A stretch of 64,000 nucleotides of DNA from Caprimulgus europaeus (GCA_907165065.1 OU015526.1:70889723-70953722); one strand, 5' to 3'; shown: positions 1 to 11,839, counted from the stretch's first letter. Program-made: numbers and translations. Notes: generated by a model from the letters alone, not told the origin.

Positions 1-2985
1 CCTGAGAGAGCCAGAAACTTAGTATATTTCTTTTTTTGAGATTTAATATCTTTCCTGACTGTGCAGGATTTAGTGCTCTTGAAAGTTAACACTGGAATAT
101 TTGGACTACCGCTGTGTGAGGGACAGTGACTGCTGAGACAGGACAGCGTCAGAATTTTTGCTTGCCCTACTTTTAAACACATCATTAAAGAGATAGGATA
201 AATATTTTTTGAAAGAATTCCACACATCAGGCACTGCCACTGCGAATCACACGTTGCTGCTTGCTAGACATGTCTCTGTAACCACAGCTGCTCACATTCT
301 TTGGTGTATGCTTACAGCTTGCAGACTGAAAGTCCTAAAATAAAGAGGAAAGAGGAAAAAAAATATGGATTAAAGATGATCTGACTGGATTCAGCCTGAA
401 GAATCTGAGGTGGCAGCTGCTTAAAGCTTCTGTAGGAGTTATCAAACTAAACCTGAGGGATTAATACTCAAATACTTTACTCATTTCTAGATAACCTATG
501 ACCAAAGCCATTAACCAGGAGTTTGTAACACAAGTAACTTGTAAGTAATTCAGCACTTCTACTTCAGCAGACTTTAAAATTGCAACCAAGCACCATTAGA
601 GTGCATACTAACATTGGATCAGTCCTTTCTGAAGATCTATACAAAATTGCATTTTTTCCTCCAAATTGTCAGTTTTAGGCCAAATTCTATGAATCCCAGT
701 AACCTTGTCTTTCCTCAGATAAAATGTGAAATACTGGTGAATTGAATGGAGACTAACCAAGCTGAATAATAGCTGAAGCATTCCATGCTGGGATATGCAA
801 AAGAACAAGCTATTCTGTAAAAGTACAAGAAGCCATGTAGTAGATTGGATTGTCTGTACCAGAAACTCTGAAGTTCAGTCCTTTCTTATATTATTTCAAA
901 GGCAAATGGACAATGTTTTGCCAAGTCTGCAACTTGGTGGCAATGGAATTGCCTCATGAATGTGATGGAAGTTAGATGACTACTTAGAATTTCATATCTT
1001 TGTGAGAGAACAGAGGAAGAATTATCTGAGGTCGTCTAAACTGCAAGAAAAGAGAGGAAATTGGCTACATGCTGAAGCATCAGCAAAAGGACAAGCTGAA
1101 TCTGTTTATAAGAATGCTGGCAAAAGATTAAGTGCCTTACAATTTCAAATCAAAAGCCTGCTGGTGGAGAAAAGATGGAGAGAAAAAAAAGAAACCTGCA
1201 AGTACAGTTGTACTTTGCTTCTGATACGAGATAGGAACAGAGAAATTAAGAGAGGGAGAGGAATGTAACAAATTTTTTATCCAGTTGAGTATTTCTGAGC
1301 TCAAACTTGAGAAAAAGTTAGGAGATATTGTGAAAAAAAAAATAAATACAGTGAATACTCACACCTGAAAGAATCACCTCACATACAAAGAAATTATAGA
1401 GACTAGTTTTGTATGATAGTAAGGATGTCTAAATACTTAGTGGTTATATTCTGGTTTGATGTGTTTGTTAGAACACATGCAGTATGAGCTGGGCAAACTG
1501 CTTGCAGTTCACTTTGCCATAGTACACTTCAGTCGTACTTGTAAAAGGGAGGTTTTAGAACTCATTTCCCTACACTCAATTTTCCTTTGTGTAGAGCATA
1601 TCTATGCAAAATATGGAAATATTGGCAGAAAACTATATATAGCTAAAATGTACTCCTATCTGCATAACAATACAAAAATGTTGTTACTCATGATATTCTA
1701 TACCAGGTACTTTTCTACAATGGAGACAGAAAAGGAAAGACATCCTCAGCCATGTCCTTGTTTGAAACATCAACACCCCTACAGGTATTTAACATTCATA
1801 AGAGTGGCAGATGTCAATAATGGCAGATCGATTCTGAAGTGAGGGATGAAGAGAAAAGCCTAAAGCCCATCCGTAAAAGGACTAAGACTTATAAAATAGG
1901 TGTGATTTTGGATATCAGACTTCAATGATGTGACCTAAATAGCTTCTGTTTATTGTCTCCCTGAACACAAAGGCTTTGCCGTCATTGAACATCTGGTTTT
2001 GATCTGAAACTTTATTTCCACATTTACTTATCTCAATTTTTCCCTGTCTAAGCCCCAGCAGAATAATGAAAGTGGGCAGGACAGTGTTTAGGTCTTTAGG
2101 TTCTCATTCCAGTGTGTGCTCAGGGCATACTTAAATGTTCATATGCCTGTTTATGGCACACTTAACCCACTCATAATTCTTTTTAAAAGGCAGTCTTAGT
2201 GGTTTAGTTGACACTTACCTTGAATAATAGCCTCATCGGAAACACACAGTTTCAGATCCACCTGAGCCTAATTGTAAGGATTTCCACTCCTAGCTTCCCT
2301 CTACAATGCCTTAGCCGGAAAACAACAAGGCTGTCTGGATCAGAGCAGTATAGATCAACATGGGAAAGCCACGGCTCAGTCTATCCTGCAATATCTGGAC
2401 TTGACCTCTTTCATCATCCTTAGTAGGCAGAAAGATCTTTGGTGATTTAAGAAAGATCCATGACATATTTTTGTAACTTATTTCAGTTCTCTCCATTTAC
2501 TGTCATTGCAAACTTTTGTCTTTCGTCCTTGCTACTTACTTTCATTTTCCCTATCACAAAACTGTTAAAATAACTACAGATTTTGTTAGTGTTTGCTCTT
2601 ATTACCTCTTTTAATCTTTGCCTTACTTTCACATCCTCTCAAGTCACAGCACAAACCTACTTGCTTCCCTCTCTGCCTCTTTAACTACCATTTCTCCTCT
2701 CTCTTTAATCTCCTTATGCTCAGAAACAGCACTCTGTATCCTGCCTTGAACTGTCAGCTCCCTGCAATACAACTAAATTCTTGAAATCAGTCTCCTTTTG
2801 GCTTATGTGACTCTGTGACATATGACCATTTTTTTCACTGTGTTTCTTCCACAGAACCCTACAGATTTTATTGCAGTTCTTGGTGGGAACTTCAAAATAC
2901 TTCATATTTTCTCTCCCTCTCTCCTGCCTTTAAATTATCTCAGGGCACACCTACCTGTAAATTTAAACTTAACTAATATCTCAAA
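1..2985. other. Unique AT-rich sequence, no gene recognised
   Basis: No reading frame with a recognisable domain, no RNA gene and no known repeat could be identified. The longest open frame is about 128 codons (1456-1842, +). It has low-complexity, phenylalanine/tyrosine-rich composition and no homology I recognise, so I treat it as chance. From about 2590 to 2985 the plus strand is markedly pyrimidine-rich and may belong to the decayed LINE relic that follows, but I could not align it to any family. Confidence 0.5.
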
Positions 2986-2989
2986 GTGA

Positions 2990-3745
2990 CTAACAGCCCT
3001 ACCTCACCATCCCAGACCCATCGCCTCCTCATCTCTTTGCTATCTTATGAGTGATTAGCTATCAACTCTTCAAGTTCAACAAAATTAAAACAGGCATCTT
3101 GATAGTTACTTGCAACATTTTTTCACTATTTTCTTAAGCACTGGGAATAACTTTCTCATTCTATCATTCAAACAACAATCCAAGGACACAGATTTTTTAC
3201 TTGTACCTTTCACTAGCCTCTCTCAATCTGGGAGACCAGTTTTGCAAATTCTTCTACTTGGTACCTCCTAGGTATATTCTTCATCCTTGCAACGAAATAT
3301 CTTTTTCTACCTCTGATCAACCAGCATTTCACTACCTCAACTAACATTTTTCTACCTCTGACCTACCAACATTTTTTGTACATATTTAAAAATACAGGAT
3401 ATATTCAGCCTCCCCTCACTTATTCAAAACGCTGCTGCAAAGACTGCTCTTTTACTACAAATTTTAACTGCTCTACCTCTCACATGATAGAGTGAAAATA
3501 TCTCCCCATCTTTCTCCTCTCCATTCGTAACAAAATTCCCTTATTATGAAGCCTGTGAAAACTTTGTGACTACAGCACACTATGACTGTGCTTTTCTTGT
3601 GCTCTGTACCTTTTTGCATCAGGTATCTCATTTTACTCTTAGATCAGTTGGGCAGGGATCTTCTTTGGTGCATTTATACAGTGCACAGCCAACTGCATAA
3701 ACAGTACCACTGCCACAATTCTAATGCTGTTTAGGGATGTTCTCA
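2990..3745 (+). mobile_element. Ancient L2-like LINE relic (3' part), plus orientation
   Basis: The segment follows the order of the 3' part of an L2-type non-LTR retrotransposon. First comes a CT-rich stretch ending near 3265 that resembles the last reverse-transcriptase coding block. At about 3420-3445 a frame reads Q-N-A-A-A-K, the conserved L2 'QNAAA' block. A tail at about 3648-3690 (GGGCAGGGATCTTCTTTGGT) matches the 'GGGCAGGGACC' motif shared by L2/L3-type 3' ends, followed by a 'TTTATACAGTGCACAGCC' counterpart of the 'GTACAGTGC' block. Stops and indels are frequent, so it is a fossil and not functional. A tandem duplication of about 45 bp (units starting 3302 and 3347) lies inside it. 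The family name is from memory of consensus patterns; a profile search would settle it. Confidence 0.45.
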
Positions 3746-3750
3746 TGTGA

Positions 3751-3762
3751 GCCACCTGGTAG
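3751..3762 (-). promoter_or_regulatory. CTCF-like core motif, minus strand
   Basis: The minus strand reads CTACCAGGTGGC, matching 11 of 12 positions of the CTCF core CCASYAGRKGGC. It sits within about 20 bp of the 3' end of the L2-like relic. A 12-base match will occur by chance in a window this size at a noticeable rate. No flanking upstream motif was recognised. Confidence 0.2.
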
Positions 3763-5566
3763 CTCCTTGTCCATCACTTACTACAAGCCCTGGAGAATAT
3801 AACCAAGACCCAAGGCTGGTCCTGAGATGTTTCATGGAAAGAAGAGGGGAAATAGTCACAAAAGAGACAAAGGCTTTCACAAAGCTGGAGAACTGACACA
3901 AGTTGTACACAACTAAAATAGAAAAGTCAGGTGAAAATATTTTTCTTTTTCCAAAAGAAAAACTGACCTCACAGAAGAGCTTCTAGCAAGAAGTTACTTC
4001 TCTTCTTCCTTTTGCTCTTCTCCCTGTCCCAGTCTTGCAAATGTGAGTTGCAGGTTGAAAATGATGAATGTGAAGAACCTTCTGTAGTACAGAATGAATT
4101 TTCTGTTATAACCAGACAGCAAGGAGAGAGACATGGAACTAACAAATCTGTTTCTGTTCTACACATATGTAGGCATGTAAATTAGTTTATTTTAATGGTT
4201 GTATTCTAAACTAATGCTGATATCAATACTGTTACTGATACTGCAAGCAATTACAGAATCTGTCCAACTTTCTTCAGTGTAGAGTTCTATTATTTTCAGC
4301 TGGATTTACAAGATCAGTATTATCTCTTGGGTTGCTCCCCATTTTGAATTAAAAGCTTAAGATTTTTTTTTATTTATTTCCTTCATTAACTGTATTTGTA
4401 GTACATGGAAAAATAGTAGGAATATCTCATGTAGAAAACAAGCATGTTTATATTGAATTACCTGATTTGTGTCTTTTGTGATTCTGCATATTTAATATTA
4501 TTTTGTCTAGGATTAGAGACCAGTAGAAATGACTGATAAAAACTTATAAGTATACTTAATCTTATTTTATACTAAGGTCTTTACTGAATTACGTATACAC
4601 TTCCAAGAAGTACAGAAAAAGGCACACTGAACTGGTCTTGTATAGCAGTTAAAAACCTTCTTCAAATGCTAATGATTTATAATTGGTCTACTTCAATTAG
4701 TAATGAAACCAGAAATTGCCCTCTCCAAGAAAACAGAATATATTCTATGCACTGATTAAAAGGGAACGGTGATCTTCAAATTGTGAAGCGAATGATTGAT
4801 GTTAAGCAAAACTCTCTCACAGTTTTCTTCTTTTAACTCTTTGATGAACTGATCAGCAAAGGCAAGTTACCCAAAAGTCTCAAAAGCATTATTACCAATT
4901 CATGTAAAGAAAAGCACATCTGTGTTCATACATTCACACTTTAAATACATCCTTTAGTGTTAATTCGTGCCGTTTACTAAGCAGGTGTTATCTTCCCTCT
5001 TTTTCTCTCCAGGAAACAGATCTTAATTGGCTACTTTCCAACTTGCAATAAAATAGAAAAGCAACTGACTGGTTAACAACTTGTTGTTACGTGGTAGTCT
5101 CAAAAACGTTTTGGGCAGGAATAAAGGTGTCTTGTTGATTCAGTACAACCTTGATCACAAAAGATTACACAATTTATGAGAAAATACCTAAGTTGAATTT
5201 TTCCACTTACTCAGTGTCAATATTCTAAATTGCATCTACTGTAAGAGTGGTTTTGCTCAATCTTAATGTACATGTTCTGTGGCTAATAGCGTACTTCATG
5301 CTCAAGCATATGCAAATAAACAGTAATGAATGAGCTATAATGAAACGGGGCAGGGACAATGGAAAGAAAATTAGATAATTAATTCAGAAAGTAAGTTTCT
5401 GCTTTCTGCTGATACCCCAACCAGTGGATTACAGAAAATCAATGTTCTGTTCTTTATGTTCTATTATTAGATGTTCTGTTTTCAGATGTTTGGAGGGGCC
5501 TTGTATAACTGGCGGTTTTTTCACCGGTTTTGGTGGCATTTTTATTTTGTCAGGGATTTTTGTCAG
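3763..5566. other. Unique AT-rich sequence, nothing recognised
   Basis: All frames are interrupted, with no repeat family, RNA gene or convincing regulatory cluster. The sequence is rich in A/T runs and typical of avian intergenic or intronic DNA. Confidence 0.5.
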
Positions 5567-5677
5567 ATGTGTGGGATATTAAGTGAAAATATACAGGAGA
5601 GTGTATCTGATACATTAAAAAAAACAGATAAAATCCTCATCACTGATATGAGTGTTCATGTGACTGCTGTAGGAGTG
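5567..5677 (+). other. Candidate exon: splice-bounded open segment of 37 codons
   Basis: A pyrimidine-rich stretch ending TTTTTGTCAG precedes the segment, and a strong donor (GTG/GTAAGTAGT) follows it. The 111 nt between them are fully open in phase 0 and begin with ATG, giving a peptide starting MCGILSENIQ and ending HVTAVGV. The length is divisible by three and both ends are phase 0, as for a symmetric cassette exon. The same frame stays open from 5471 to 5803, so the splice signals do not bound a uniquely open region. I recognise no protein family. Open segments of this size between splice-like signals are common by chance, so confidence is low. Confidence 0.15.
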
Positions 5678-5803
5678 GTAAGTAGTATAATAACAAAAAG
5701 ATTGCAAATGGAAAAATGCAGACTTGAAAAAATGAGAAAAAATTCCTTCAATGACAAATCCGTCTCAATAACAGCATCTGACCTAGGCAGAGTGCTTCTC
5801 TAA

Positions 5804-8800
5804 TAAAATTAATGGAATTTAACAGAGGTTTCCAGTAGGTCATTTTTAGCTTTACACTTCTTTCAGAAATTAAAGTCCACATGTAATTCTTCCAGTAAGT
5901 ACCCTCGGCATGGTCTCTGAAGTAGGTAGTATCTCCTTCCAGTCATCGGCCATGGATATTGATTGTCCTTCAGTTGAGGAGGCAGAAGAAGCCATAGAAA
6001 CATAGCTTGGAAGCTGATATAAACTGTAAATCTTTCCAATATTATAGCATCATTTGAAAAGATGTAGACAAGTATATAATTGTAATCACTCCCCTTAATA
6101 TGTTAATAAGGAAAAGGACATCTTATATTACATAAATATAGAGCTAAAGCACTGATTAATTTTCTGATTAAATCTATAGGTGACTTCATAATATCATTAG
6201 GAATAGCTTCATAAATCATTTACCAGGTATCTAGAAATCAGACAGTAAACCACAGTTTGTCTAAGAAAATGATTACTTCCCCTGTTAGCCTGTTTCTTCC
6301 TTCACTACTTTAGTAGTATTATGGTGAGCAATTCCATAAATGTTTTCTCAGATCTGAAGAATCATCATTATCCCATAAAACATCAGTGTAATTATCTCTT
6401 TGATTTCACACACTTAAGTCTTTGTCTCAGTTCAGTTGACAACCTGCTGGTTCTGGAAAAGTTATTTATTGTGCATAACAACAATAAATTTTTCAAAGGA
6501 TTTGTTGCTTGATTGCAAATGATCTCATGACCCTGTTACGATGTTAGGATCAAATTGGTTTTCTTTCTTTCAAAGTTTCCAGATGTACTGCAACAATAAA
6601 ATGTCAATAAAATATTGTCCACAACACATATAAACTAGCTATATTGTAATTTGTATTTGTACTTCTTAATACAGCACACTTTACAGAACAATTTTTTATT
6701 AAGGGTTCATTCAGTAGATTAGTTAGGGATAGTCTTTGGGTCAAGTTTCTGTGTTTTCTCACATGGAGTTAGTTTTAACTTCTACCCTAGATATTATATC
6801 TGGCTTTTCTGATGGAGGAAGTTTAGGAATTTATGTTATTAGGAAAACAAACAAACAAACAAACAAACAGTCTGTGTTACTGTGTTACCTTCTCCACTTT
6901 TTGAAACCTGACAATGAAATGAGGAACTGAAGATATTTAAAGATAAAATTGTTCTAAGACTTGCCTTCTCTCTGACCTCGTGATATGGATATTGTTTTGT
7001 TTGACAGAAAATGTAGTATTATCATCAGACTATTGATGGACTTTCAGAGTCATCAATATTACCAATGCTACAGAAATGAAAAATTTCCCAGGAGTCACTC
7101 AATTTACTACTTACAATGCGCAAAGAACTCTGAAGAGAAACAGAAAAAAATCACTTTGCAAAATAAAAGTTTATAATAAAAAATATATATTTTCTTTAAA
7201 GAAGAGGCTTTTCATATAACAAAAGCTCTCATAGCACCAGCTTCAGAATCCACATCTTGTTTCAGGAAAAAAAATATGGAAAATGAACTGTGTGTATATG
7301 AAATACTTAGTAGAAATTAGCTTTGTATGTTCTGTGAACACCAGTCAAGAAAGAGACGTAATCCAATGAATTAGTGAAAATATACAGGTAAAATAGCAAT
7401 CTCTTTGCCTGGGAACTCATTGAGAAACTCAGAATAGCTTTACAGCTGATCAGGGTTATATTCAGTAAGCAATGGAGAAAAGGTGCTGCTCTAGCAAGAA
7501 ATGAAGTCACGTTTCAACCATATACATAACATAGTCAGTTGTTCAGGCATTCCATAAGGATGATCCCTTTTGTTAGGAACATCCTCATGGAAATCTTTCT
7601 GGATTCTTTTTGTGTCAAAACATCCCAGAATACTACAATGCAGTTGAAAAACTTGTCTTCATATCTGAACAACAGAGAAGCAGACACTTAAGGAAAACAT
7701 AAGAATGCAACACAAATTTCCAACAGCTATATTTTTGGGAAGAAGGCATAACTGGAAAGATAATTATTAATTGAGAATGATACCCAAAAAGTACAGCTAC
7801 AAGTAGTAGAGTGAAAAGAAAGTGAAAATATAGAGAAGACATTTTCTCTGATAATGAGTTTCTTCTGGGTTATGGAAAAAAACTTTGATGGGAGTCACAA
7901 CTCTTAGAATTTAGACAAAGCACTACAAAATGCAATACAGGAAATACTGATGGATTAGCAGAACAAGAGTTGGAAGAGCTGTTCAGATTTATCCTCTTCT
8001 TTCATAACCTTTTACTCTCACCATTGGCAGCAATAAGAATTTCTAATACTTTTGTCACCATTTCTAGCAGTAAAAAGTAAGTTAATTCCATGTTTTAAGT
8101 GAAGGAACTCTCAATTTCCATGGAAACATCTTGCAATGCACTGACAGATATAAAAAGGTGAGAACTATCACCATTTAAACAACTACAGAAAAGCTATCTA
8201 TACAGTGTCCCTTTATACACAGTAGAGATAAGCACTCCTAGAGCACACATCATTTTATATTGACAACAGCTTATTTACAAGCTAGCTCCTAAGAGGTCAC
8301 AGACAGGTGATAAACACTAAGTAAAAGTTGTCCAAGCAAATGTACAAATGATAAGGTTATAAGGATGTAATTAGATACTAGGATGTAATTAAGTTAAATG
8401 GACATAAAACTCTTATATCCTGGCAGGGGCAGGGAGTTGTGGTATTTTTTGGAGTAGGGTGAATGGACAAAGCAGGACACAGTGGCCAGCTCTGCTGAAC
8501 TGAGAACCTGGACGAATCCTTCTGCCTTCACACAAATGCACACTATCATTAAAGCAACACAGATCTCCAGAGAAGTTCAGACACTAACATGCTGCTTTCA
8601 GAAGATGCAGGAGCTGTCTTAAAGAACTGTGTTTCTCATATGAATGTACTTTGTACCTCTTATTCTCTTGTTAATAGCCTGTGATTTGGAGCATATTTCT
8701 GCTTGGATATTTCCAGTTACTTCAAGAATCAAGCTTCCTAATTTGTCTCCTACTTGTTCTTCAGCTATACCCAGCTGTGTATCAGACTAGCAAGCAGCCT

Positions 8801-9315
8801 CCACCATAAAGGAACTGTCTGTTCTTTGCATAAACTGGGATTGATGATTCCTAATAAACCCATGTTTTGAGTTGTACACATTCAGATTCAAAAATGTATG
8901 GTTAAGACTGCTGACTGTGATCCCATCATACAACAGTATGCTTCTGTTCTGCTACTATGACATTTTATGTAGTTATCTCTTCTTGTCACAAGGGAAATTG
9001 AAAACGTACAGTAAGCAAATATAAGATGCAGAGGTTTTGCTCATTTTTTGCAGCACTCAAAACTCACATCGCTCTGATTATACAGCAGTGAATTTAGGTA
9101 TATTTCAGAATATATAAAGACAAACATGGCCTAAAGTAAATTTCTGCAGCCAGCAGGGTCTTGATTTGCCCCTCAGACTTGAGATTGCTGCAATATATTC
9201 TGAAAGTTTAATATTCTTAGGATAGATTTTGTAGCTCCAGATTCATAAAGAATCGAGCTCTATTTCCCAGAATACTTTTTTCATACATTTTGGTCATATA
9301 AGGTAATTTTTCAGC
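5804..9315. other. Unique AT-rich sequence with a short microsatellite
   Basis: No gene or known transposon was recognised. It contains a (CAAA)n tract at 6844-6869 (listed separately) and an imperfect 18-bp tandem duplication at 8362-8391, in which AGGATGTAATTA occurs twice. Reading frames here are short and have no recognisable motifs. Confidence 0.5.
6844..6869 (+). repeat. (CAAA)n microsatellite
   Basis: Six or so uninterrupted AAAC/CAAA units are visible. A short ORF crosses it only because the repeat is stop-free in that frame (it encodes T-N-K-Q repeats); that ORF is not a gene. Confidence 0.85.
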
Positions 9316-9361
9316 TGTTTTGGGTTTTGTTTGTTGTTTTTTTTTGGTTTTTTTTTTTGTT
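9316..9361 (+). repeat. T/G-rich low-complexity tract
   Basis: The tract contains only T and G apart from its edges, with blocks such as TTTTGGGTTTTG and GGTTTTTTTTTTTG. It is one of several TTTGG-type tracts scattered through the window in both orientations. Confidence 0.7.
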
Positions 9362-9887
9362 ATCTAGATTATCAGACATTAACACAGGTCTTTTAAATGA
9401 AAAATTGAAAAAAAAAAAAGCTTTTAAAAATATCTTTATTTAAATGTGTAATTCAAAAATAGTTTATATATGTATGGAAAACAACAGCTAAGTCCTCCCT
9501 ACTACATATTTTAAGTCAACATGATTAAACTTCAGATGCAAAAGAAAGTCCCAGTTTACCACTACAAACTGAAGAATTTTCTCACTGAAGAAGCTGAACT
9601 CACGGGCACTGTTGCAGGTGGTCTACAATCTCAAAGTCAACATAAGGAAAGAGGCCAAGAGAAATAAGACTGACATTCCCCAATCTGGATGACCTGTGAC
9701 TCTCAGAAGAGAAGTCCAGGTCTATAAGCAACCAGACACAATGTAGGGTAGACTTCATGCAGCTCTAATTTCAGCCAGCAGTTGGGCTCTATCTGGACCC
9801 TGGCCAGCATCAGGCTTGAGGCAATGAACATCTCTTTTTGATCTCAGCCTCCTTTGTTTTATTTTTTGTTTTGGTTTGGGTTGGCTT

Positions 9888-9908
9888 TTGTTGTTGTTGT
9901 TGTTGTTG
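9888..9908 (+). repeat. (TTG)7 microsatellite in a T/G-rich tract
   Basis: Seven perfect TTG units are visible, preceded from about 9852 by a longer T/G-rich low-complexity stretch and followed by GGGTTTTTTT. Confidence 0.85.
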
Positions 9909-9919
9909 AAGGGTTTTTT

Positions 9920-10599
9920 TCCAAATGAAGCTTGAACACAGTACCAAACCCGCTTTTCTATTTATGTCCCTGTTTAGACATATATCGGTAACTTAACAGA
10001 GCTTTCAGAGGACACATACTTCATGGCAGACACTTTGCCAATGCACAGACTGTAGGGAAGCAAAGCTCATCAGCACTCCTCACAGCCCTGCTTCATCAAA
10101 CCCGCACACCATGGGCCTTCCAGGTTAAGCAGCTGTTTTTCATTCCCATGAAAATTGAGGTGGAGAATGGATAAGGGGAAGGGACACTTTTCCATCTTGT
10201 GTTTTGGGTCTCTTTCAGACTAGAAGAGGGGTGCAGTGGAGTACATACTCAGACCTGTAAAGCAGGAATTCCTTGTGTACTGCTATTTAGAGATCCTTCT
10301 TTGTAAAATTACATCAACTTTGATCACATTTTACCTTTGAAATACTACAGTTTACAGGGTTAGAAATAATAAAATAATATCAAGTCCAGCAGAAAGATCA
10401 GAGCTTGTGTTTAAAGTAAGACTTTTTCTCTTCTAATGGGTAGATATTTATAATTTACTAACCCTGCAATGATGAGGATAACCTGACAAAGCAAAGTAAG
10501 CTCTCTGACTTCACAGCTTAGTTTTCTGTTTGCTCAGGCAATTGAGCTGGTTTTCATTTTAACTGAACATGTAAATCTATTCATAGGCTGCTCAGCACT
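9920..10599. other. Unique sequence, nothing recognised
   Basis: Mixed composition with no open frame of note, no repeat family and no clear regulatory cluster. Confidence 0.45.
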
Positions 10600-10880
10600 G
10601 CAAGTTTGGTCTCTGGGAGTATCTCAGCCACCAGCGTGTCAAGAGGGTCTCGGAGAGACTAATCCAAACAGCCAAGAGATAATCAGGGTGTGGGGCACAC
10701 ACGGAGAATGGAAAGCAGCGGCAAAGCATGGAGGACAAAGAGGCCCCTGTCAGCTGGTAGCACCCGTGTGTACCCAGGTCATGCTGCGCGGCCAGGCGGC
10801 AGGGGGTCTGGGCTCTTCCTCAGGCACCTTTTTGCTCATCTCTCCGTTGCATGGTGGCACTCATGGCATCAACCCCCCTA
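10600..10880. promoter_or_regulatory. Small CpG-rich, GC-elevated patch
   Basis: The base composition changes from AT-rich to clearly GC-rich here, and about ten CpG dinucleotides are visible (for example around GCTGCGCGGCCAGGCGGCAG at 10783-10802). CpGs are rare in the flanks. Overlapping open frames of 63-79 codons on the plus strand (10688-10927) are what high GC content produces; neither shows a recognisable domain. A short CpG island acting as a promoter or enhancer is possible, as is an unrecognised old repeat. No TATA box or initiator is obvious. Confidence 0.3.
10789..10802 (+). promoter_or_regulatory. CTCF-like motif, plus strand
   Basis: CGGCCAGGCGGCAG matches 11 of 14 positions of the extended CTCF core CCACCAGGGGGCAG, including the invariant CAGG..GGCAG. 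It lies inside the CpG-rich patch. It faces the minus-strand CTCF-like motif at 17.93 kb, which is the convergent arrangement typical of loop anchors. Occupancy cannot be judged from sequence. Confidence 0.25.
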
Positions 10881-11055
10881 ACAGCTTTGAAGGCTCTGAT
10901 GTGCTGGCAAGTCACATTACTGCTTAAAGTGCTAAATGCTGTCTGGTCAGCCTGGCATTGCCTGGTCACTCAGGCTAACCAGAACAGTTTGCTTTCTCAA
11001 GCTCCTCAACATACTAATTAAGCCATACTCTATCCTTTTCTTAAAGCTGATTTAG

Positions 11056-11151
11056 TCTGTGGACATCTGAAGATCACTTCAGTGCCCACAGCTGCAGCTA
11101 TTTGGAAAAGAGTTGCTTCTCACTTCTTTCCAAAACCAACAGATTTTTTAG
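11056..11151 (+). other. Candidate exon: splice-bounded open segment of 32 codons
   Basis: An acceptor-like stretch (CCTTTTCTTAAAGCTGATTTAG) ends just before the segment, and the donor TTAG/GTAAGAAAT ends it. The 96 nt are open in one frame, with one nucleotide of the first codon supplied upstream and a one-nucleotide remainder at the donor, so it is a symmetric phase 1-1 segment. The peptide contains CGHLKITSVP, then IWKRVASHFF. No family is recognised. The frame also remains open for about 13 codons upstream of the acceptor. Chance is a sufficient explanation. Confidence 0.15.
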
Positions 11152-11201
11152 GTAAGAAATAACCTAAACAGAGCTACGAAATGTAACACTTAAAGACTAA
11201 A

Positions 11202-11246
11202 GGGTGGGGGTGGGGGAGAAGGGGAAGGGGGAGGGGCAGGGGGGAC
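11202..11246 (+). other. G-run tract with G-quadruplex potential
   Basis: Within about 45 bases there are seven or more runs of at least three guanines separated by one to three bases (GGGTGGGGGTGGGGGAG, then GGGG, GGGGG, GGGG, GGGGGG). This exceeds the four-run requirement for an intramolecular G-quadruplex on the plus strand. It lies about 300 bp downstream of the CpG-rich patch in otherwise AT-rich DNA. Confidence 0.6.
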
Positions 11247-11839
11247 ACAGCAAACACACAGTTTCATCCTATGTCTGTATGCTGTTACACAGGATAATCT
11301 GGCTTTTCGCACAGATGTATTAAAATCACTCTTTAAAAAAAAAAAGTCACTGAATATCTTGTTGTTCATACTATTTTCACTGTGTGTTAAAAAGAAAATA
11401 AGCCTCTAGTCTTATCTAGATAATACTTCTAAGATTTCCTCCTCATCATGTCCAAACAATCAACGTTCCTGTAATAATTAGTGCCTTGATATTAACTAAA
11501 TCTCTAAGGTATCTTTTCCTGGAGTTTTCATAGCATGGGCTGATTTATTTAATTGATGAATAGCTTTGTATGTGCTTATTTTTAATCCTACCCATTTATC
11601 TTATGAATAATTGTTATGTTTGTAATTATTCCAAAGAAATAATACCAATATTTTTAATGATAATAATGAATGACAGGGCTTTAGCAAGCTTTTTTAATGT
11701 TTGTAAAACAATATTCTGATTAGTCAGAATGAAATATTTGTTCAGTTAATACATAAGAGCTTGATCTTTTTTTCACTTGATCTCACGTCAGTACACTGAA
11801 TCCAGCAGTCTGACTTTCTCTTTGAAATCCATGACCGGA
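11247..11839. other. AT-rich unique sequence with many TAAT-type motifs
   Basis: No gene or repeat. From about 11,440 to 11,760 the sequence is dense in ATTA/TAAT cores and AATTG words, as in homeodomain-bound enhancers, but A/T richness alone produces such words. Confidence 0.3.

Noticed and set aside
2219..2267. Minus-strand 49-nt open segment ending at a perfect donor (CAAG/GTAAGTG)
   Set aside because: The acceptor side lacks a polypyrimidine tract, the segment is very short and not a multiple of three, and no neighbouring exon candidate on that strand was found.
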